Shown: positions 52,617 to 62,054, counted from the stretch's first letter. The stretch is 64,000 nt of DNA from Planctomycetota bacterium (GCA_026692845.1 JAPLNM010000141.1:1-64000), one strand, 5' to 3'. A program made the numbers and translations. The notes: generated by a model from the letters alone, not told the origin.

Positions 52617-53466
52617 CGCTTAGGCTCCGCGGTTGGGTTCCGATGATTCCTACAGTCTGTGATGGATAGTGATCTGGATCGAGGAAGACCGAGGTGGGAT
52701 ACTCAACGTTCATCATGCACAAGCCGCGCGCCGGAGCGGTTTGACTTTCCAAGGCCCGCTGCCGGGATCTTAGGCATTCATCGAGCCATATGGGCTCGAA
52801 GCGTCCCCTGCCGATTTCCACGAGTGCACCGGTGATGTTTCGGACCATGTTGTACAAGAATCCATTGGCTTGGATATCGATGGTTATCTCGCGGCCTGCG
52901 AGTGCATCGCTTTGGGTTACTTCGAGTTTCAAGACCGTGCGCACGGAAGTCTTGCGGTTCGATCCTAGGGTTTCAAAGGCTTTGAAGTCCAGGGTACCGA
53001 GTAGTTGGCTAGCCCCATTTTGCATCGCTTGGACATCCAGCTCGCGAGGGATCCACCAGTGATAGCCGTATCGCAGAGGGTCTGGCACATTCGAATTGCG
53101 AATCGTATATCGATAGCTCTTGGATACAGCGTTGCGAATCGGATCGAATGAATCGACGACGCGTTGGCAGTGCAGAACGGAGATATCGCGGGGCAAGAAT
53201 CGATTGATGGCCCGCACGAGCTTGATCGGATCGTGGTTCCAGAATGGCGTTGAGAACGCGGCGACTTGTCCTTGGGCATGGACCCCTGCATCGGTCCGGC
53301 CGCTTCCTTGGACGCACACTTTTTGTCCGATGGCTTTGGAGATGCTCTGCGCTAGGACCTGCTGGACTGCCAACCCGTTGGGTTGGATTTGCCATCCGGC
53401 ATAACGGGTACCGTCGTAAGCGAGTTTCAGGGCGTAGGTTTTGCTTGCAACGTCACCGATTTGCAT
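52606..53466 (-). CDS. truA: tRNA pseudouridine synthase A
   Basis: This 286-aa enzyme isomerises uridines 38-40 in the anticodon arm. The catalytic Asp59 lies in GSGRTDAGVHA, preceded by KLAYDGTRYAGWQ. Further motifs are HCQRV and the C-terminal NGFLYNMVRNITGALVEIGRG. Length is normal. It overlaps dciA by 14 bp upstream and namZ by 11 bp downstream. Confidence 0.94.
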   Translation of the reverse strand: MQIGDVASKTYALKLAYDGTRYAGWQIQPNGLAVQQVLAQSISKAIGQKVCVQGSGRTDAGVHAQGQVAAFSTPFWNHDPIKLVRAINRFLPRDISVLHCQRVVDSFDPIRNAVSKSYRYTIRNSNVPDPLRYGYHWWIPRELDVQAMQNGASQLLGTLDFKAFETLGSNRKTSVRTVLKLEVTQSDALAGREITIDIQANGFLYNMVRNITGALVEIGRGRFEPIWLDECLRSRQRALESQTAPARGLCMMNVEYPTSVFLDPDHYPSQTVGIIGTQPRSLSDGA

Positions 53467-53809
53467 CGCAACGGACTCGGATGGTACGGATCGAGAACTC
53501 CGGGAGTTTCTCCTTGAGCGATTTGAGAATCTGAGACTTCATGTAGTCCAGTTCGGTCGCTACGACCTTGTTGGCCGCCAGGACCGTCAGTTGTCCTCGT
53601 TCCACCTTGCCTACTTGGGTTTGACTAGCGAGGCTTTGGCCGACGCTATCGGCCCATGCGTTTCGGAGCATGTCGGCCGATTGGATTGCCGAATAGCCTT
53701 TTTGTTGGATGACTTTTCTGAGCACCGCCGAGATCTTCGAGGCGCGGAAGCGCGATCCGCTCGATTCGGGGATTTGGCTCAGGAAGTAAGCTTCTTCTTT
53801 GTCATCCAT
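53453..53809 (-). CDS. dciA: DciA family (DUF721) helicase-loader-like protein
   Basis: This 118-aa protein fits DUF721/DciA: an N-terminal helical lead, AWADSVGQSLASQTQVGKVERGQLTVLAANKVVATEL and the following LKSLKEKLPEFSIRTIRVR. DciA is the common loader or regulator of the DnaB replicative helicase in bacteria without DnaC. The region before residue 20 (Ser/Gly/Arg) may be flexible. It overlaps truA by 14 bp, so replication and tRNA modification genes are translated together. Confidence 0.82.
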   Translation of the reverse strand: MDDKEEAYFLSQIPESSGSRFRASKISAVLRKVIQQKGYSAIQSADMLRNAWADSVGQSLASQTQVGKVERGQLTVLAANKVVATELDYMKSQILKSLKEKLPEFSIRTIRVRCDANR

Positions 53810-53835
53810 ACCGCATCGGGGCTACTTCATCGGGG

Positions 53836-54099
53836 CTACTTCTTAGACTTCTTCTTGACCGCAGTTTTCTTTGTTGCGACGGTTTTCTTCTTCACGACTT
53901 TCTTTGTGGCTCCGGTTGTCGAACTGCTCTTGGTTGAAGCTTTCTTTGCAGTTGCTTTCTTTGCAGTTGCTTTCTTTGCAGTTGCTTTCTTTGCTTGAGC
54001 CTTGGCACCGCTTTTGGGTTTGCTTGATCCGAAGGCAGCCGACCAGCCTTCAGCGTACTTGTCATTCGTTCCAACGCGTGTAATCGTCACCGTAATCAC
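53836..54099 (-). CDS. Histone H1-like Lys/Ala-rich protein
   Basis: This 87-aa protein has a short N-terminal segment (MITVTITRVGTNDKYAEGW) and a C-terminal half made almost only of Lys, Ala, Thr and Ser, with AKKATAKKATAKK repeats. The composition resembles the tail of histone H1 and of bacterial Hc1-like proteins, so nucleic-acid binding is inferred. The tandem DNA repeats at 53938-53990 (15-bp units) encode the repeat. It lies 26 bp upstream of dciA on the same strand. Confidence 0.7.
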   Translation of the reverse strand: MITVTITRVGTNDKYAEGWSAAFGSSKPKSGAKAQAKKATAKKATAKKATAKKASTKSSSTTGATKKVVKKKTVATKKTAVKKKSKK

Positions 54100-54199
54100 C
54101 TCAATGAAAGACTAGAAAACTTCTTGACCCGAACCAGACTCGTATAGTCTAGCGAATGGTACGGTTTTTTTCGAGGGCTGCTTGGGCATGCCGTGGATG

Positions 54200-57157
54200 C
54201 TATTGGGCGTCTGGTTTGGGCTCAGAGGCGTTGGGGTCTTGGCAAGCCAGGGCAGCCATCTGTTGGATGACGCTTGGGAGAAAGACGACACCCGAGTAGT
54301 GGTCGGCGGGCAATTCGATGTGGTGACCTTCGGGCAATTTAGCCGCATCGGCAAACTTTTTGGAGCTCACTGGAGGGACGACCGTATCGTGGGTACCGGA
54401 GAAGAGCCAGGTACGATCGGCCGCGGCGCGATGAGCTAATCGCAGCGGCTCGATCGCATAGAGAGCCTCTTTGGCTTGCTCCATACTGATACCGCTTTTG
54501 GCTAATTCCTGCCTGGTTTTGGCCGCATCGCGATCGCCGTTGGCGAGCACACCGTACAAATCTCCGCCAGCCAGGAGGATCATCGAGCGATGGTACACGG
54601 CATCTAGGCCGGTGGTCGTCGCGACGACGAATCCACCGAGGCTTGTTCCTTGGATCGAAATGCGTTGCGGGTCGATCCCTGGCAGGGCGCTGACGGCATC
54701 GTAGGCGCGTCGAGCATCGGCGATTCCTTGTTTGAGGCCGGCGATGAGCGTTTCGCCTTCGCCTCTGCTCGATGCGGGATTGCGTCGAAGACCGTAGGAG
54801 GGGAGTTGTAGCAATAGAGCGTGGACGCCTTGATTGCTCAAGCCACGTGCGATCATCTTGCCGACGGTCATTCCGCGTCCTGATTCGTGCACGACGACGA
54901 CCGCAGGGGCTTGTGGTAGTTCCTGGCCTTTCTTCGAGGCCCGATACCATTCCATGGCGACTGAGTCGTTGATGGGGTCACCGCTGGAGACTGGGGAGGG
55001 GAATCGGACGATCTGATCGATGCCGCTGCGTTTTTGTTTGTCATCGGCCTGATCGATCCTGACTTCGAAAGTTCGCGGTTCCCAACATAGGCCATCCAAA
55101 CACTGCTTTGCGTCTTGGGAGGCTTCTTTAGCAATCTGCATGGCCAGCGAGTCTTTTGCCTCGAAGACCCTTTGGTTTAGGGTGGCTGCGGACTTTGCAG
55201 TAGTCTTTGGTGGGTATTGCTTTTCGATTTCTTGGAGCAATGCACCAAGGTCGAGTTTGGCATAGGGCATTTCGGCCGCGGGCTTCGAGTGGCTCGCGTT
55301 GGCGACGTAAAGCAATCCATCTTCGGGGACAAACAGGACGTTGTGCAGGTTCGATTCCATTGCCACCGGACGGCACATCAACTCCATGGCTTGAGCCGTA
55401 TCGATCTTGCCATAGTGTTGCTCGATCCGGTTGCGAAGCTTTTGCAATCGGGAGCCTTCCGAGAGGACCACGGCGTTTGGAATTCCCTCCCCGAGCAGTT
55501 CATGGGACATTCCTGGCTCGACAAAGTCGATTTTCTCGGGGGTCGCTGCGACGCCGACGGCTGATTTTTCTTGACCGTCGGCAAACACGTAATAATATTC
55601 GCACGTCCGAGGGCTTTGGCTCCAGAGCGTTTTGACCTCATCGAGAGAATCGCATTCTTCCATGGCTCGACGCATCAGGGTTGCCATGGGTACACCGTTC
55701 CATTGGCCTTCGCCCCGGCCTCCCATTTCACCGAGCGAAATTTTTTCGGCGTTCATGCCGCTGACGCTGCCGATGAAACCGGCATATCCGATGTTAGCAA
55801 ATGGGATTTGCCCTTCGGGAGCGACGATGAAGGTCGTCGCTGCGTCCTGCAATCCGATGGCCGTCATGTAATCGAGCACTCGGCCGTGATAGAGTTTGCC
55901 ATCGGCCGTCGCATTGCCCATCAGCGCGAATCCCGAGCAGTGAAACAGTTCAGGAAAGACATTCAGGGCCTCGACGAGTTGTTCGTCGAGGCCGAGCGAT
56001 TTGGCCATGGCGCGTGTTTCGACCAGGTGCCGCTGGGGGATGTGCGCTTTGAGTTGGGCGTATGCGCCGTCGAGGTCCTTGCGGAACCATCGACCGTTGG
56101 CGATAGTCTGTGCGAACCCAAACCCATAGAGGACCGAATCGATGCAGCGCATCGCTTCGGTCTTGAGCAGTTGGCCGTGCGCTTTGCCGATTTCTTCGGG
56201 GGTGCCATACAAAAGTGCGACGCGTTGGCCATCGATCCAGCGGAGTTCCCCGTGTTTGATTTTGCGATTTTTCTGTATCGGTTCGGTCAATCGGCTCGAT
56301 GGGGCCAGGATCTCTGTGGCGCGCCGCATGCCGCGTGCGATGGTTTTTTCGATTTCTTCTCGAGCGATCGGCTCGATGTCGTAATCTCCCCAGTGGCTTT
56401 GAACCCAATCGCGGGGACTTTGGCCCTCGGGACGCGGAAAGATTGCTTTGTGCTCGTTGGACAACACCAGGGTTGCTCGCAGATCGTTGATCACGAGCGT
56501 TGCGATGGATAACTCAGAGGGTGTACCGGCCTGGTTCAACGTGACTTGCGCGTTGTGGGAAATCTGCCAAAGGGTGGAATTCGCGACGGGTTGGGCTGAG
56601 CTTGGTACTTGCGCGACGGGTTTGATTTGGTTGGAAGCCATGAGCAGTTCGGCCGCCGCAGGGCCGTCGAGGAACTTGATCAATTCGAATGGGACGGCGA
56701 TTTGCGTGGTTGCTTTGATGGTTCTTTTGAGCAGTTCTTTGCTGTCGAGGTGATCTTCGGAATCGACCGAGCCTTGGCCCCAAAACACCTTGCGATGCTT
56801 GGGCAAAACCACGGCCGTCAGATCCTCGGTCCGGACAAGTGTCAGCGCATACTCGGGGTGCTTGAGCACCAGTTCAAAATCGGAATCCGAATGACGGACC
56901 AGTTGGACCTCGACTTGCTGGGTTTTGTCGTCGATGGGAATCGAGCCGATGCCGCTGAGAGTAAACTGCGGGGTTTTTAGCTGGAGGGCTGAGAGCCACG
57001 GATCGAGCTGAGAGCCAAGTTGCGTTGCGGCAGCGGCAGATTCGATCGATTGGTCTTGGGCGAAGGCTGTTGCCAATCCGCAGGTGGACTGAACGCCCAG
57101 GAGCGAAGCGATTGCAAGACGTTGGATCCATCGGGTGGAGAGGTTCGGGGCGAGCAT
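54200..57157 (-). CDS. Exported fusion of C45-type acyltransferase and alpha/beta hydrolase
   Basis: This 985-aa protein has a signal peptide ending ATAFA-QD and an unassigned N-terminal region (about 36-310). A C45/IPN-acyltransferase-like Ntn domain follows, with its nucleophile Cys407 in FHCSGFALMGN and DGKLYHGRVLDY. The C-terminal alpha/beta hydrolase (about 700-970) has Ser839 in GTSLGGF, Asp in SGTHDTVVPP and a late His in DHYSG. The C45 domain normally self-cleaves before the Cys, so this chain may be processed in two. The linking of the two hydrolases in one exported chain is unusual; substrates are unknown. Confidence 0.82.
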   Translation of the reverse strand: MLAPNLSTRWIQRLAIASLLGVQSTCGLATAFAQDQSIESAAAATQLGSQLDPWLSALQLKTPQFTLSGIGSIPIDDKTQQVEVQLVRHSDSDFELVLKHPEYALTLVRTEDLTAVVLPKHRKVFWGQGSVDSEDHLDSKELLKRTIKATTQIAVPFELIKFLDGPAAAELLMASNQIKPVAQVPSSAQPVANSTLWQISHNAQVTLNQAGTPSELSIATLVINDLRATLVLSNEHKAIFPRPEGQSPRDWVQSHWGDYDIEPIAREEIEKTIARGMRRATEILAPSSRLTEPIQKNRKIKHGELRWIDGQRVALLYGTPEEIGKAHGQLLKTEAMRCIDSVLYGFGFAQTIANGRWFRKDLDGAYAQLKAHIPQRHLVETRAMAKSLGLDEQLVEALNVFPELFHCSGFALMGNATADGKLYHGRVLDYMTAIGLQDAATTFIVAPEGQIPFANIGYAGFIGSVSGMNAEKISLGEMGGRGEGQWNGVPMATLMRRAMEECDSLDEVKTLWSQSPRTCEYYYVFADGQEKSAVGVAATPEKIDFVEPGMSHELLGEGIPNAVVLSEGSRLQKLRNRIEQHYGKIDTAQAMELMCRPVAMESNLHNVLFVPEDGLLYVANASHSKPAAEMPYAKLDLGALLQEIEKQYPPKTTAKSAATLNQRVFEAKDSLAMQIAKEASQDAKQCLDGLCWEPRTFEVRIDQADDKQKRSGIDQIVRFPSPVSSGDPINDSVAMEWYRASKKGQELPQAPAVVVVHESGRGMTVGKMIARGLSNQGVHALLLQLPSYGLRRNPASSRGEGETLIAGLKQGIADARRAYDAVSALPGIDPQRISIQGTSLGGFVVATTTGLDAVYHRSMILLAGGDLYGVLANGDRDAAKTRQELAKSGISMEQAKEALYAIEPLRLAHRAAADRTWLFSGTHDTVVPPVSSKKFADAAKLPEGHHIELPADHYSGVVFLPSVIQQMAALACQDPNASEPKPDAQ

Positions 57158-57259
57158 GGATGGGGATCTCCGGAAAAAGATGTCAGGTGAGCAAAGACAA
57201 CCGATCCAATGTAGCGGCTGATGAAAATGGCCCGCAACTCAGAACCCTTAGAAATCGAC

Positions 57260-57284
57260 AAAAAAGGGGTAACTCGGTTCCCCT
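57260..57284 (-). terminator. Intrinsic terminator of the phosphomutase gene
   Basis: On the minus strand AGGGG (from 57284) pairs with CCCCT (to 57265), closing a loop that can pair further (AAC/GTT), then TTTTTT. It lies 11 bp past the glmM-type stop codon, before the next minus-strand gene. Confidence 0.7.
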
Positions 57285-57295
57285 GAAAAGCTTTT

Positions 57296-58654
57296 TTAGC
57301 CGTTTTGCATCAGCGATTTTGCACGTCGTATCAACTCCTCAGCGCCTTGGCGATCGGGGGCTTCGGCAATCAGACGGACCAAGGGCTCGGTATTGCTGGC
57401 CCGCAGCAGTAGCCAACGATCTGCCCAATCGAGCCGGACTCCATCGAGGGTGCTGACCGAATCGGCTTGGAGTTTGGATCGAAGCAGGTCGATCGAAGCG
57501 TCGAGTTTTTCTTTGCTTAAGGTCATCTTGTCCTTGATCATCGCGTAGGCGGGTAGCTCGCCGACGAGCTGCGAAATCGAACGGCCTGTGGCCGCCATGA
57601 GATCGAGGATTTGAGCCATTGCGGCGATGCTGTCTCGGACCAGTACGACGCGGGGGTCGATCGGCCCGCCACTTCCCTCGCCCCCATAGAGCGCTTTGTG
57701 TTCGAGCATGCAATCGACGACATTGGCTTCTCCGACTTTGGATCGAAAAAACGGGACTTGGTGTTTTTTGGCCAAGTCCTCGGTCATGGAGCTCGAAGCA
57801 CAATTGGTGACCAAAGGTCCTCGATGTTGCATCATCGCGCGCATGATGCACAATACCGGCGTGTACTCCTCTCCGATATAGGCCCCATGCTCATCGAGAA
57901 CGGCCAAACGATCGGCATCAGGGTCTTGGCAGAATCCGACGGCAAAGCCACCTTGGGTGACGCTCGCACCGACTGCCGAGAGGTTTTCGAGGATTGGCTC
58001 GGGTGGGTGGCTGAATTTACCATCGGGCAGATCGCCTAGGATGACAAACTCGCATCCCAAGGCATTGAGCAGTCGCGACGCGAGGATCGAGCCAGCACCA
58101 TGATTGCTATCGACAAGCACTTTCATACCGCACCGTCGGATCGCTTGCGAGTCGACAGTTGCAAGGACACGATCCAAGTGGGCTTGGTGCGGGTCGTCGA
58201 TTTTGCACCGCACTCCGATGCTTTGGATCGGTGCCCAGGATGCCTTCTGGGGGTCATGTTGGTATTGGCGGTAGGCGGCCAAGACACCGTTTCCAAATTC
58301 CGATGGGACGACCCGACCATCGGGGCCGAAGAGTTTCATACCGTTGTAAGCCGGGGGATTGTGGCTGGCCGAGACCTGGATCGCACCTGCGGCTCGCAAG
58401 GTTTGGACGGCCACGCCGACGCTCGGAGTGGCGGCCACATCCAAATCAAGGCAATCGCGACCCGAGCCGACGATGGCCGAGGCGATCGCGTCGCAGAGAA
58501 ATGGGCCGCTGGTTCGCCCATCCCGGGATAACAGTACCGCTCCGGGACCTAGTTGGCTGCAAAAAGCGTTGGCAAATCGTATCGCCACTTCGGGGGTTAG
58601 CTCTGAGCCTAGTACGCCACGAAGTCCGCTGACGCTGATGATGGGTTCGGCCAT
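57296..58654 (-). CDS. glmM: Phosphoglucosamine/phosphomannomutase family protein
   Basis: The 452-aa enzyme (from MAEPIISVSG) interconverts hexose phosphates, most likely GlcN-6-P to GlcN-1-P for cell-wall synthesis. The active-site phosphoserine Ser97 lies in VSASHNPPAYNGMK, the metal loop is QDPDADRLAV, the sugar-binding loop GGEGSGG and the phosphate-binding loop RASNTEPLVR. A start at 58828 would add 58 residues with no family match, so 58654 is chosen. GlmM rather than PMM/PGM is a family judgement. Confidence 0.83.
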   Translation of the reverse strand: MAEPIISVSGLRGVLGSELTPEVAIRFANAFCSQLGPGAVLLSRDGRTSGPFLCDAIASAIVGSGRDCLDLDVAATPSVGVAVQTLRAAGAIQVSASHNPPAYNGMKLFGPDGRVVPSEFGNGVLAAYRQYQHDPQKASWAPIQSIGVRCKIDDPHQAHLDRVLATVDSQAIRRCGMKVLVDSNHGAGSILASRLLNALGCEFVILGDLPDGKFSHPPEPILENLSAVGASVTQGGFAVGFCQDPDADRLAVLDEHGAYIGEEYTPVLCIMRAMMQHRGPLVTNCASSSMTEDLAKKHQVPFFRSKVGEANVVDCMLEHKALYGGEGSGGPIDPRVVLVRDSIAAMAQILDLMAATGRSISQLVGELPAYAMIKDKMTLSKEKLDASIDLLRSKLQADSVSTLDGVRLDWADRWLLLRASNTEPLVRLIAEAPDRQGAEELIRRAKSLMQNG

Positions 58655-58976
58655 GGTTGGTTTTGCAAAAAAGCATGCTTTTTCGGAAAAATCCGAAAAA
58701 CTGGAGAAGCTAGAAAAAAGGAAAAGTCTCATCGAATCGGTAGATTCGGTGGCATTCGGCAAAACAAGCAAAGTCGATCTAAGGGGCCCAACTCCCCGTC
58801 GCATCGTTGCTTGACATCCGATTTTCACTAACTTACCATCGGATTTGTCTCAAAAAGAATAGGACTGCCGAATATTTCCAACTATGCTAGGGAATTCTTG
58901 GCAAACTTGGCGATGATAGCCGAGTTCAGCGATTCAGCAGACGTTCCTTTTCGTTTAACCCATCACGGCTGACCTC
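58655..58976. promoter_or_regulatory. Divergent gap with two overlapping palindromes
   Basis: AAAAAGCATGCTTTTT at 58668-58683 and a 9-bp stem TTTTTCGGA/TCCGAAAAA at 58679-58687 with 58692-58700 share the T-run 58679-58683, so only one can form at a time. They lie 14-46 bp before the minus-strand phosphomutase start. The rest of the 322 bp, before the plus-strand coiled-coil gene, shows no gene and no clear promoter. Confidence 0.45.
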
Positions 58977-60563
58977 ATGGACTTAATGGGAATGATAGTG
59001 TGGTTGGTGGTCGTACTGACCCTGGCCCTATTTATCTGGATGATGGTCAAGTCCGTCAAAGAGTGGGGGGCATTGCATGCCGTCCTAGTCTCTTTGATGT
59101 TCATCCAAGTCTGGTGCTTTCTGTTTTTTACGGCTGGGGTGGCCAGTCGCCGCAACGGCTACGTGAAGGCTTACGACACGCTTCGCAAGAAAGTCGCCGA
59201 CAAAGAGCGAGAGCTCGATCGGGTCCGCAGCGGCGATAAACTCAACCCAAATCCCGACCTGGACAGCTACATTCCGGTGACCACGCAACTCGAACGCTTG
59301 AGCGTCGAACGCGGCCGGGTGTGGCGCGGAGCCAACGTTACCGGGCTTGCGCAGAACGAAGCCACCTTGCAGCTTGGAATGGTCGCTCCGGTGATGCTCA
59401 ATCAGGCCGATCCGAATGCGGGCAACGCCAATGCGGCCAACCCCAATGCGGCCAACCCAGGCCAGGCAGTTCCCGCTGCGGCGGCAAACGCACCGGCAGG
59501 AGCGCCCGCCATCGATCTTGGAATCACCACCCAGACGATCGTCCATGTCTTTGGAGAGTCCAACGACCAGCGGGGATTACTGCCATCGATTTACCTTGGT
59601 GAGTTTGTCGTCACGGAGGCCAACGCCGGGATCATTAAGATCAAACCCACGAGTGTCCTGACCGCTGAGCAGATAGCAGCGATCGGCTCGGGGCGATTTC
59701 CTTCCTGGTCGGTTTACGAACTCATGCCGCTTGATTCCCACGATGCATTTGCAGTCGAGGGCTCGAAGGCAGAAGAAACCGCGATCTTCGGTCGAATGGA
59801 TCTAAACGAGCTTTCCAAACTGCTCTCGATCGATCCTGCTTTGGCGACTGCTGAACCGACGGGCTTGAGCGTCAAAGAGGCGATCAAGGCCCGAGTTCTG
59901 CAGTCTTATCTCAATGACGGCGCCCGTCCCCCCGAAGGGACCCCGCCCGAGCAGGTCTATGTCCAAGTCGAGTTCCTCAAGGACTACACGATCGAAGTCG
60001 ATGCACAGGAACAACGCACCGCGACCGAAGGCGGTTTTTACGATCTGAGCGGGCGTTCTGTCGATGCTCGACTCAAGCGCGGCGAAGATGGGGCCAAGGT
60101 TTCCTTCAAGCAAGGGGACCGAATCGTGTTCGATTCGGTTACATCCAACGACCTTGGGAAACAGGACATCATTAAAATCGTCACACCCGTCTTTGTCCGC
60201 TCGCTGAACGATTACGAATACGCATTCCGTGAAGTTCGCCGCCAAATCACCGCCGCGCTGCAAGACGCCGTGTTGATCCAACGTGAACTTGCGGAAATGC
60301 AGAAGTCCCAAGGCATCGCCGACAACCAAGTCCGACTAGGTCAGGATGAACGATCCAAGCTTGATAAAGATTTCGCTCAGTACAAAAAAGAACTCGACGT
60401 CATCGGTGCCGAAGCTTTGCGACTCGGGGAGAATGTTCAGACAACCCGTTCGGAAATTTCTGCAACTTTCAAGCAAATCCAAGCTCTCAGAGACCAGATC
60501 GTATCGAGGCAAAAAGCACTGAGCGAATCGATCAATGCTGTCTCGGGATCCACCAATCCCTAG
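58977..60563 (+). CDS. Two-TM coiled-coil protein of unknown function
   Basis: This 528-aa protein has two N-terminal TM helices (about 5-24 and 32-54), then an Ala/Asn/Pro-rich linker with NAANPNAANP repeats (about 145-170). A soluble region with a beta-rich part follows (about 190-420), and then a C-terminal coiled coil (about 425-520, ELAEMQKSQ to ALSESINAV). I recognise no catalytic motif. The topology, with both helices at the N-terminus, leaves most of the protein on one side. It is 65 bp upstream of the Gfo/Idh/MocA gene on the same strand. Confidence 0.65.
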   Translation: MDLMGMIVWLVVVLTLALFIWMMVKSVKEWGALHAVLVSLMFIQVWCFLFFTAGVASRRNGYVKAYDTLRKKVADKERELDRVRSGDKLNPNPDLDSYIPVTTQLERLSVERGRVWRGANVTGLAQNEATLQLGMVAPVMLNQADPNAGNANAANPNAANPGQAVPAAAANAPAGAPAIDLGITTQTIVHVFGESNDQRGLLPSIYLGEFVVTEANAGIIKIKPTSVLTAEQIAAIGSGRFPSWSVYELMPLDSHDAFAVEGSKAEETAIFGRMDLNELSKLLSIDPALATAEPTGLSVKEAIKARVLQSYLNDGARPPEGTPPEQVYVQVEFLKDYTIEVDAQEQRTATEGGFYDLSGRSVDARLKRGEDGAKVSFKQGDRIVFDSVTSNDLGKQDIIKIVTPVFVRSLNDYEYAFREVRRQITAALQDAVLIQRELAEMQKSQGIADNQVRLGQDERSKLDKDFAQYKKELDVIGAEALRLGENVQTTRSEISATFKQIQALRDQIVSRQKALSESINAVSGSTNP

Positions 60564-60628
60564 GCATGGGCATTGCGGTTCGCACCCACCTGAATCCATC
60601 CCCTCCAAGAACTCCGTAGGAAAGTCCC

Positions 60629-61936
60629 ATGAGTGAAGCTTCAAAGCCCCATGCACCAGCAAGCCAGCAAAGTGCCTTCAAACGCCGTGCCTTCCTAGCC
60701 ACCGCCTCAGCGGCTGCGGCGGCTGCGAGCCAATTGTCTGCCAAAAGTTATGCGAGGGTCATCGGAGCCAACGACCGACTCGGTGTTGGGCTCATCGGCG
60801 GTGGGGTCATCGGCAAAGCCCACATGGGAGTGATCAACAACCTCAAAGAGAAAAATAACCTTCACCCAGTCTGCGTTGTCGACTGCTGGAAATCCAGGGC
60901 TGAAGAAGCCAAGGCGACCATTCAAGCCGACCATGCCGAAACCGATTACCGCAAATTGCTCGAACACAAAGACATCGACTACGTCGTTGTGGCAACTCCC
61001 GAGCACTGGCACTGGACAATGACCATCGATGCGATGGAAGCCGGCAAAGCTGTCTATTGCGAAAAGCCGCTGACGCACACGATTCCTGAAGCCCAAGCGG
61101 TCGTCAAAAAGCAAAAGGAAACCAAGCGCCCGGTCCAAGTCGGCGTACAGGCAATGTCCGACGACAGCTACATCTCGGCCGGCAAAGCCATCCAAGAGGG
61201 GATGATCGGCAAGGTTCTCCAAGCTCAAATCGAATACGTCCGACGCTACAGCAAAGGCGCAGGGCCTTGGCGAGAACCGGACTTGGTCTCCCAACACAAA
61301 GACAAACCCGCCGACCTCGATTGGAACGCTTGGCTCGGCACGGCCCCAAAGATCGACTGGAATCCAAACCATTACTTCGAGTGGAGGTGCTATTCGGCTT
61401 ACTCCGGTGGTATCTGCACCGACCTGTTCATCCACCGAATCACCCGCATTATGAAGGCTTGCAATTTGCTCTACCCACGCCGCGTCGTCGGTATGGGCGG
61501 CATCTGGCAATGGCCAGACGGACGCGATCTGCCTGACAATATCGAGATGATCTGCGAGTACCCCCGAGGCATGACCGTCTACGTCCTAGGGACCATGGGC
61601 AACCGAGTACGCGTCGACCACCTGATCCGAGGTTACGACGGTACGCTCTTTTTCAACAACGACGGTTGGGTTGCAAAAGATCCCGATGGAAAAGTTCTCG
61701 GCCAGCACAAAAAGACCGGCGGCGAAGACCAAAACTTGCACCATACCAACTTGCATAACCACCTGCGAAACGGTGAACCGCTCAACTGCCCAATCGAACT
61801 CGGACTCGCCGGAGTCGTCGCAGTCAATATGGCCAACGAAAGCTGGCGGACCAACCGTATGATGGGTTGGGATCGGACCCAGGAAAAAATGGTTCCAGCC
61901 GACCTTTTGAACGATGGCCACCAACCCGAGGCTTAG
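60629..61936 (+). CDS. Tat-exported Gfo/Idh/MocA family oxidoreductase
   Basis: This 435-aa protein has a Tat leader FKRRAFLATASAAAAAASQL, then a Rossmann fold GVGLIGGGVIGKAHMG (about residues 51-66) and the family motif YCEKPLTH (Lys-Pro). A YVVVATPEHWHW strand precedes it. Planctomycetes hold many such exported NAD(P)-dependent sugar oxidoreductases; the substrate is not assignable. The nucleotide cofactor would have to be bound before folded export by Tat. An inverted repeat lies downstream. Confidence 0.85.
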   Translation: MSEASKPHAPASQQSAFKRRAFLATASAAAAAASQLSAKSYARVIGANDRLGVGLIGGGVIGKAHMGVINNLKEKNNLHPVCVVDCWKSRAEEAKATIQADHAETDYRKLLEHKDIDYVVVATPEHWHWTMTIDAMEAGKAVYCEKPLTHTIPEAQAVVKKQKETKRPVQVGVQAMSDDSYISAGKAIQEGMIGKVLQAQIEYVRRYSKGAGPWREPDLVSQHKDKPADLDWNAWLGTAPKIDWNPNHYFEWRCYSAYSGGICTDLFIHRITRIMKACNLLYPRRVVGMGGIWQWPDGRDLPDNIEMICEYPRGMTVYVLGTMGNRVRVDHLIRGYDGTLFFNNDGWVAKDPDGKVLGQHKKTGGEDQNLHHTNLHNHLRNGEPLNCPIELGLAGVVAVNMANESWRTNRMMGWDRTQEKMVPADLLNDGHQPEA

Positions 61937-62021
61937 CAAACCCGCAACCCTTGGCCATCGGTGTCGATCCAATTTGCCAGCGTTGATCCCAATTTTGAGG
62001 GTGCGTTTCCATCCAATGACG

Positions 62022-62054
62022 TTAAAATCGAGGTCCGGTACGCCTCGATTTTAA
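62022..62054. promoter_or_regulatory. 12-bp perfect inverted repeat with 9-nt spacer
   Basis: TTAAAATCGAGG at 62022-62033 pairs perfectly with CCTCGATTTTAA at 62043-62054. It lies 22 bp before the J-domain gene and 85 bp after the Gfo gene. The arm-9-arm layout is that of CIRCE heat-shock operators, though the sequence differs. It could instead be a terminator of the Gfo gene. Confidence 0.45.

Noticed and set aside
57296-58828. Longer start of the phosphomutase at 58828
   Set aside because: The extra 58 residues have no family match and cross two palindromes; MAEPIISVSG fits the family N-terminus.
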